This document shows, piece by piece, positions 59,430 to 64,000 of a stretch of DNA of 64,000 nucleotides. The notes below the pieces were generated by a model. The model was not told the origin of the DNA. It made no database searches and saw only the letters and a program-made list of their open reading frames with translations. This DNA comes from Oscillospiraceae bacterium (GTDB taxonomy: Bacteria > Bacillota > Clostridia > Oscillospirales > CAG-272): NCBI GenBank assembly GCA_015064385.1, contig SVSI01000002.1, positions 129,315 through 193,314 of the forward strand, read 5' to 3'. Position numbers and translations under genes: made by a program. Every line of letters begins with the position of its first letter. The first letter of the stretch is position 1.

Positions 59430-60080
59430 TTACAATTTGTACTCATTTATCATATCAAGCAGCGCACGCGTTGCCTGCGATAGTCCGCCGATCTCGTCTA
59501 TTATTCCCTCTTCCACCGCTTGACGACCGTCTATTATACTTCCTATATCGGTGGCTATCTCGTCCGTCTTCATCATAAGCTCCCTGAGACGCTCTGGGGC
59601 TATCCTGGAGTGCTCGGAAACGAAATTCAAAATTCTGTCCTGCATTCGGTCGAAATAGTAAAAGGTCTGCGGTGCGCCGACCACCGTTCCGCTGATACGC
59701 ACGGGATGGACGGTCATGGTTGCCGTCGGCACGATAAAGGATCTTCTCGCCGAAACTGCCAGAGGAACACCGATCGAGTGTCCGCCGCCGAGCACGAGAG
59801 AGACGGTCGGCTTGTCCATTGACGCGATCATTTCGGCTATGGCAAGCCCCGCTTCAACGTCTCCGCCAACGGTGTTGAGTAGTATCAAAAGACCGTCGGA
59901 ATCCCCGTTTGTGTTTATATCAACGAGCTCGGGTAAGATACTCTCGTACTTCGTTGCCTTTTGCCCCTCGCCCATACTGTAATGCCCCTCTATCTGTCCC
60001 ACGAGCGTAATACATCTGAATTTTCCTCTTTTTTTACATTCACGTGTATTTTCGGTGTTATTTTGCGTATTGTTTGTCAT
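59430..60080 (-). CDS. ClpP-like serine protease, TepA type
   Basis: 216 aa. LLILLNTVGGDVEAGLAIAE builds the oxyanion region, LGGGHSIGVPLAVSA carries the catalytic Ser in place of GMAAS, MTVHPVRISG the catalytic His and DIGSIIDGRQAVEEGIIDEI the Asp region. This matches the TepA/YmfB subgroup known from spore formers, linked in Bacillus to protein export and forespore protein turnover. The first 20 residues are polar and Asn/Thr-rich. AGAGG lies before the ATG. Confidence 0.88.
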   Translation of the reverse strand: MTNNTQNNTENTRECKKRGKFRCITLVGQIEGHYSMGEGQKATKYESILPELVDINTNGDSDGLLILLNTVGGDVEAGLAIAEMIASMDKPTVSLVLGGGHSIGVPLAVSARRSFIVPTATMTVHPVRISGTVVGAPQTFYYFDRMQDRILNFVSEHSRIAPERLRELMMKTDEIATDIGSIIDGRQAVEEGIIDEIGGLSQATRALLDMINEYKL

Positions 60081-60099
60081 ATTTTTTTGCCTCTTTGTC

Positions 60100-60128
60100 T
60101 TTACTTTTCATAAAAAGCGTGATATAAT
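60100..60128 (+). promoter_or_regulatory. Promoter of pduL
   Basis: TTTACT at 60100-60105, 17 bases, TATAAT at 60123-60128 with TGA before it. The leader holds TGAAAA/TTTTCA (60168-60182) and a GTCGGC/GCCGAC hairpin (60188-60205) just before the ribosome binding site. Confidence 0.7.
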
Positions 60129-60225
60129 AAAGTGTTAGTATTAAAGTGTGACTTTATACTGCAGATTTTGAAAAATATTTTCAGTCAGTCGGCAAAAACG
60201 CCGACGCAAAGAAAGGAAAAATAAA

Positions 60226-60798
60226 ATGAAAAACTTTATCGTTGAAACCTCCGCAAGACACATTCACCTGTGCCAGAAGGATCTCGAGATCCTCTTCGGC
60301 GCGGGCGCTACCCTTACATTCAAAAAGGACCTCAGCCAGCCCGGTCAGTTCGCTTGCGAGGAGCGTCTTACCATTGAAGGACCCAAGAAGTCCATTCCCA
60401 ACGTAATCGTTCTCGGTCCCGTTCGTCCCGCAACTCAGGTAGAGCTTTCCTTTACCGACGCAAGAACTCTCGGTCTCGTAGCTCCCGTAAGAGAGAGCGG
60501 AGACGTTGCAGGTACCCCCGGCTGCAAGCTTATCGGACCTGCAGGTGAGGTTGAGATTTCAGAGGGCGTTATCATAGCAAAGCGTCACATCCACATGACT
60601 CCCGCAGACGCAGAAGAGCTCGGCGTTTGCGACAAGGAGATCGTATCGGTTGCTATTGAAAGCGCTGACAGAAAGACCGTTTACGGTGACGTAGTCGTAA
60701 GAGTAAACCCCAATTTCGCTCTTGCTATGCACATTGACACCGACGAGGCAAACGCCGCTTGCGCGTTCGGAAATATCACCGGAAGCATCGTTAAATAA
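60226..60798 (+). CDS. pduL: Phosphate propanoyltransferase/acetyltransferase
   Basis: 190 aa, a normal length for PduL. Two beta-barrel halves with the zinc ligands in SARHIHL and AKRHIHMT, plus AMHIDTDEANA. It converts acyl-CoA and phosphate to acyl-phosphate. No microcompartment shell genes are near, so it probably acts as the general phosphotransacetylase in acetate or propionate production. No N-terminal encapsulation peptide is visible. AAAGGAAAAA lies before the ATG. Confidence 0.93.
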   Translation: MKNFIVETSARHIHLCQKDLEILFGAGATLTFKKDLSQPGQFACEERLTIEGPKKSIPNVIVLGPVRPATQVELSFTDARTLGLVAPVRESGDVAGTPGCKLIGPAGEVEISEGVIIAKRHIHMTPADAEELGVCDKEIVSVAIESADRKTVYGDVVVRVNPNFALAMHIDTDEANAACAFGNITGSIVK

Positions 60799-60803
60799 TC
60801 AAA

Positions 60804-61877
60804 ATGCCTGAAAACAACAGCCGCGCGAAAGTAGAAAAACTCCCCACCGCTTTGGTGGGGATGAGCGGAGGCCTTGACAGCACCTTTGCGGCGCTTTCCC
60901 TTATCGAAAACGGGTACGCGGTCGAAGGTGCTGTTCTTAGATTTTCGGACGAAACGGACGTAAAATCAGCCGAGAAGGCGGCAAGTGATCTCGGCATAAA
61001 GCTCCACGTTATCGACTGTCGGGACGATTTCAAGAAATTCGTGACCGATAATTTTACGCGCGAGTATCTTTGCGGCAGAACCCCCAATCCGTGCGTTGTG
61101 TGCAACAGATACGTCAAGGTGAAAAAGCTTTGTGATGCGGCACGCGAAATGGGTTTTGACTATTTTGCCACCGGACATTACTGCTCGGTCGGTTTTGAAA
61201 ACGGAAGATGTTTTATCCGTCGCGGAAAGGACGAAAACAAGGATCAGTCGTATATGCTTTGGGGACTGTCTCAGGAGCAGCTTTCTATGTTTTTAACTCC
61301 TCTTGCCGACCTCTCAAAGGAGTATATCCGATCTTATATGGCAAAAAAGGGCTTTGAGCAGGCGTCTGCAAAGGAGAGTCAGGATATTTGTTTTATCCCA
61401 AACGGCGACTATGCAAAATACATTGAGGACAGTGCAGGCAAGGTTCCTTGCGGGAATTTTATTGACGAAAACGGCAATGTGATCGGTACGCATAAGGGTA
61501 TTATACACTACACCGTAGGACAAAAGAAACGTCTCGGCATAGCGCTCGGCGAAAAGATGACCGTTTGCGGAATCGACGCAAAGGAAAACACGGTTATGCT
61601 TATGCCCTCTGAAAGCTATAAGCCGTGCGGGAAGATAAAGATCGACGAGCTGAATTTTCAGTATATTTCCTCGCTCGACGAAATAAAAGATCTGCCTCTT
61701 ACGGTGAAGGTACGTTACTCGGCAAAGCCGCGCAAGGCAAAGATAGACGCAGGCAAGGACGAAATATTCGCAGAGTTCGAGCCCACATTCCCCGAGAGCG
61801 CACCCGGTCAGTCCGCAGTGTTCTACGTCGGCGACAAGCTCGCCTTCGGTGGATTTATCGAGCAACTTGAAAGATAA
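60804..61877 (+). CDS. mnmA: tRNA 2-thiouridylase
   Basis: 357 aa. Makes s2U34 in tRNAs for Lys, Glu and Gln. The PP-loop reads GMSGGLDSTF (Leu in place of the common Val). Catalytic cysteines are in TPNPCVVCNRYVK and ESQDICFIP. DENKDQSYMLWGLSQEQL and TVGQKKRLGI are family signatures. It begins 5 bases after pduL without a clear ribosome binding site, so translation probably depends on pduL, an unusual partner. No cysteine desulfurase is adjacent. Confidence 0.95.
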   Translation: MPENNSRAKVEKLPTALVGMSGGLDSTFAALSLIENGYAVEGAVLRFSDETDVKSAEKAASDLGIKLHVIDCRDDFKKFVTDNFTREYLCGRTPNPCVVCNRYVKVKKLCDAAREMGFDYFATGHYCSVGFENGRCFIRRGKDENKDQSYMLWGLSQEQLSMFLTPLADLSKEYIRSYMAKKGFEQASAKESQDICFIPNGDYAKYIEDSAGKVPCGNFIDENGNVIGTHKGIIHYTVGQKKRLGIALGEKMTVCGIDAKENTVMLMPSESYKPCGKIKIDELNFQYISSLDEIKDLPLTVKVRYSAKPRKAKIDAGKDEIFAEFEPTFPESAPGQSAVFYVGDKLAFGGFIEQLER

Positions 61878-61880
61878 AAT

Positions 61881-61918
61881 AAAAAACGGAAAGACTTTCG
61901 TCTTTCCGTTTTTGTTTT
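61881..61918. terminator. Terminator duplicate, copy 1 (mnmA and XRE gene)
   Basis: AAAAACGGAAAGAC, loop TTTC, GTCTTTCCGTTTTT. The 38 bases 61881-61918 are identical to 62758-62795. It serves mnmA from the left and the XRE gene from the right, whose stop codon overlaps it. Confidence 0.93.
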
Positions 61919-62150
61919 ACTCTTCCACATCGTTAAAATAGTCTCTATCAAAAAACTCTTTCAGCGTAACCCCAGCCCCCTCACAAAAGCGCTTCACAGT
62001 AATGACTTTCGAGCATTTGGTTCTGCCTTTGGCAAGATCATATATAGCAGATGGAGACATCCCGCCCTTAAGACAGGCATCGCAGATATTCAATCCGTTT
62101 TCTTTGCATATTTCGTTGATTCTTTTGATAATAGCGTCATTCAGTTTCAT
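61917..62150 (-). CDS. XRE-family helix-turn-helix repressor of the 62-kb island
   Basis: 77 aa single-domain Cro/C1-type HTH: KLNDAIIKRINEICKENGLN, DACLKGGMSPSAIYDLAKGR and TVKRFCEGAGVTLKEFFDRD. ATG 62150 with AAGGAG eight bases upstream; a longer frame to 62192 lacks a site and contains an operator-like repeat. It is divergent from a SLOG-like gene, with four GGANTTCC repeats between them. It probably represses both. Confidence 0.9.
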   Translation of the reverse strand: MKLNDAIIKRINEICKENGLNICDACLKGGMSPSAIYDLAKGRTKCSKVITVKRFCEGAGVTLKEFFDRDYFNDVEE

Positions 62151-62166
62151 AATTGCGGCTCCTTCT

Positions 62167-62287
62167 CGGAATTCCTTTACGGAGTTCCACAATTATTATA
62201 TGTTCGCTTGCAAAATTTCTCTCGTGGACTTCCACGATATTGACATATTGGTGCGCGCGTGTTATAATAAAATATCGGAGTTCCACG
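62167..62287. promoter_or_regulatory. Four GGANTTCC operator-like repeats between the XRE and SLOG-like genes
   Basis: CGGAATTCC at 62167-62175, CGGAGTTCCAC at 62180-62190, CGTGGACTTCCACG at 62223-62236 (a palindrome with 6-bp arms) and CGGAGTTCCACG at 62276-62287. The last two flank the SLOG-gene promoter. A TATAAT for the XRE gene (minus strand 62200-62195) lies between the second and third. Confidence 0.7.
62240..62268 (+). promoter_or_regulatory. Consensus promoter of the SLOG-like gene
   Basis: TTGACA at 62240-62245, 17 bases, TATAAT at 62263-62268: a perfect promoter framed by two operator-like repeats. Confidence 0.88.
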
Positions 62288-62305
62288 AAATTGAGGCGTT
62301 ATATT

Positions 62306-62758
62306 ATGACAATATCCTTCTTAGGTCACAGTTCTTTACCACATAACATATTTTTATTAGATAAAATAAAAAGCACAATTATCGAAAATATATCGTATAA
62401 AGATAACGTAATTTTTCTTTGCGGCGGCTATGGAGATTTTGACAATTTATCTGCGAAGATATGCCGCTCCATAAAAAAAGCGTACGATTGTGAAATAGTT
62501 TTAGTCACTCCGTATATAACGCTGTCCCAACAAGAAAAGCTAAAATATATTGCCGCATCCGATACCTATGATTCTATCATGTATCCGCCCCTAGAAAATA
62601 TTCCTCCCCGACTTGCAATAATCAAACGAAATGAATGGATGATAGATCAATCTGATATTATAATTGCGTATGTAAAACACAAATATGGAGGCGCCTACCG
62701 AGGACTTGAATACGCTCGCAGAAAGAAAAAACAAATTATCAATTTAGCTGAACAATAA
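62306..62758 (+). CDS. SLOG-superfamily-like protein (YpsA/DUF1273-like)
   Basis: 150 aa, AT-rich compared with its neighbours. The Rossmann-like pattern ISFLGHSSLPHN, VIFLCGGYGDFDNLSAKICR, EIVLVTPYI and IDQSDIIIAYVKHKYGGAYR GLEYA (GG-A-Y near the C-terminus) resembles YpsA and other SLOG nucleotide-binding proteins. SLOG domains bind NAD- or ADP-ribose-derived ligands and occur in bacterial stress and defence systems. Family placement is by pattern only. GAGG lies about 10 bases before the ATG. Its stop abuts the second terminator copy. Confidence 0.65.
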   Translation: MTISFLGHSSLPHNIFLLDKIKSTIIENISYKDNVIFLCGGYGDFDNLSAKICRSIKKAYDCEIVLVTPYITLSQQEKLKYIAASDTYDSIMYPPLENIPPRLAIIKRNEWMIDQSDIIIAYVKHKYGGAYRGLEYARRKKKQIINLAEQ

Positions 62759-62795
62759 AAAAACGGAAAGACTTTCGTCTTTCCGTTTTTGTTTT
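62758..62795. terminator. Terminator duplicate, copy 2 (SLOG-like gene and gdhA)
   Basis: The same 38 bases as 61881-61918. It serves the SLOG-like gene from the left and gdhA from the right. Confidence 0.93.
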
Positions 62796-62806
62796 TACTA
62801 AATATC

Positions 62807-64000
62807 TTAGCAAACGCCCTGCGCCTTCATAGCATCTGCAACCTTGATAAAGCCGGCAATGTTTGCGCCTGCTACAAGGTCGTCACCAAGGCCGTACTTG
62901 TTAGCTGCTTCAACCGATGCGTCGAAGATGTTCTTCATAATGGTCTTGAGCTTAGCGTCAACCTCGTCTGCACTCCAAGAGTAACGCATCGAGTTCTGCG
63001 ACATTTCAAGACCGGAGGTAGCAACGCCGCCTGCGTTAACTGCCTTCGAGGGAGCAACGATAACGCCTGCGTTCTTGAGCATTGCGATCGCCTCGTTGGT
63101 GGTAGGCATATTCGATACCTCAACGTAGTACTTAACTCCGTTTGCGATGATCTTCTCTGCGTCTGCCTCACGAACCTCGTTCTGGGTTGCACAAGGCATA
63201 AGGATGTCTGCCTTTACGCCCCAGGGCTTCTCGCCTGCATAGAAGGGTACGCCGAACTTATCTGCGTAGTCCTGAACTCTGTTGCGGCAGGATGCACGCA
63301 TCTCGAGCATAAAGTTGATCTTTTCCTCGGTATTGATTCCGTCCTCGTCGTAGATATATCCGTCGGGACCGGAGATGGTAACTACCTTGCCGCCGAGCTC
63401 GTTGACCTTCTTAACGGTACCCCAAGCAACGTTACCAAATCCCGAGATAGCAAAGGTCTTGCCCTTGATATCGTCGCCGAAATGCTTGAGCATCTCAACG
63501 GTGTAGTAAACTGCGCCGTAACCGGTTGCCTCGGGACGGATGAGCGATCCGCCGTAGGAGAGTCCCTTACCGGTGAGAACGCCGGTGAACTCGTCGCGAA
63601 GACGCTTATACTGACCGAAGAGGTATCCGATCTCTCTTGCGCCAACACCGATGTCACCTGCGGGAACGTCGGTATCTGCACCGATATATTTCTGAAGCTC
63701 GGTCATAAAGCTCTGGCAGAAGCGCATAACCTCTGCGTCAGACTTACCCTGAGGATCAAAGTCCGATCCGCCCTTACCGCCGCCCATAGGAAGCGAGGTG
63801 AGCGAGTTTTTGAAGGTCTGCTCGAAGCCGAGGAACTTGATGATCGACTCGTTTACAGAGGGGTGGAAACGAAGACCGCCCTTGTACGGACCGATAGCAC
63901 TGTTGAACTGGATTCTGAATCCGCGGTTTACCTGAACCTTTCCGTTATCGTCAACCCACGGAACGCGGAACTTGATGATTCTTTCGGGCTCTACCATACG
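62807..64000 (-). CDS. gdhA: Glutamate dehydrogenase (5' end outside window)
   Basis: About 398 codons visible; the frame runs off the right edge and the N-terminal 45-50 residues are outside. RMVEPERIIKFRVPW, YKGGLRFHPSVNESIIKFLG, SLPMGGGKGGSDFDPQGKSD (catalytic Lys) and PAGDIGVGAREIGYLFGQYK match the NADP-type hexameric enzymes. ISGFGNVAWGTVKKVNELGG is the cofactor fold. It makes glutamate from 2-oxoglutarate and ammonia. It ends at the duplicated terminator. Confidence 0.96.
   Translation of the reverse strand, partial: RMVEPERIIKFRVPWVDDNGKVQVNRGFRIQFNSAIGPYKGGLRFHPSVNESIIKFLGFEQTFKNSLTSLPMGGGKGGSDFDPQGKSDAEVMRFCQSFMTELQKYIGADTDVPAGDIGVGAREIGYLFGQYKRLRDEFTGVLTGKGLSYGGSLIRPEATGYGAVYYTVEMLKHFGDDIKGKTFAISGFGNVAWGTVKKVNELGGKVVTISGPDGYIYDEDGINTEEKINFMLEMRASCRNRVQDYADKFGVPFYAGEKPWGVKADILMPCATQNEVREADAEKIIANGVKYYVEVSNMPTTNEAIAMLKNAGVIVAPSKAVNAGGVATSGLEMSQNSMRYSWSADEVDAKLKTIMKNIFDASVEAANKYGLGDDLVAGANIAGFIKVADAMKAQGVC

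Overview
The window looks like chromosome of a Gram-positive, spore-forming member of the Clostridia (Bacillota). The evidence is the S10-spc-alpha ribosomal operon order with secY-adk-map-infA inside it, the yicC-remA-rpoZ-priA-def-fmt-rsmB cluster, spoVAC, spoVAD, spoVAE and a 24-codon spoVM, strong AGGAGG ribosome binding sites, and many sigma-A promoters close to TTGACA-17-TATAAT. I cannot name the genus. Protein calls come from motif and family recognition by eye; no database search was run.

Layout. 1-3.1 kb: the 3' end of a glycyl radical enzyme, nagA and a YetF-type membrane protein. 3.1-19.0 kb, minus strand: an unbroken S10-spc-alpha supercluster from rpsJ down to rplQ, including rpmD and rpmJ, with a consensus promoter at 19.0 kb. 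19.2-23.5 kb: an AbrB-type regulator and two paralogous, internally duplicated surface proteins. 23.5-24.9 kb: a two-gene ThrE-type exporter. 25-32.8 kb: yicC, remA, rpoZ, priA, def, fmt, rsmB and a zinc metallopeptidase. 32.8-46.2 kb: an accessory stretch with an SDR dehydrogenase, spoVAD-spoVAE, a divergent XRE regulator/zinc-ribbon membrane protein pair, several unrelated phosphoesterases (one with a degenerate GDPD domain fused to a PHP domain), lipoproteins, LysR, and spoVAC on its own. 46.2-53.9 kb: pepQ-efp, an acidic cysteine-rich protein, mtaB, alr, a Gfo/Idh/MocA oxidoreductase and trpS. 53.9-61.9 kb: spoVM-rsgA, a methyltransferase, a HAD phosphatase, mscS, a cupin and a degenerate LCP lipoprotein, a TepA-like ClpP protease, pduL and mnmA. 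61.9-62.8 kb: an AT-rich two-gene island (XRE repressor and SLOG-like protein) between two identical 38-bp terminators. The window ends inside gdhA.

The genes are mostly housekeeping: translation, protein export, tRNA and rRNA modification, start-methionine processing. Sporulation genes are scattered among them. The most unusual parts are the XRE/SLOG island with four operator-like repeats; the 24-aa SpoVM-like gene downstream of rsgA; the separated spoVAC and spoVAD loci, whose upstream regions are nearly alignable; the pseudo-GDPD/PHP fusion; the paralogous surface-protein pair; and a terminator between rpoZ and priA that moves the priA start.

Only one stretch longer than 300 bases lacks a solid gene (18731-19294). 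It holds the rpsJ leader and promoter and the promoter of the AbrB-type gene. No tRNA, rRNA, CRISPR array or insertion sequence was seen.
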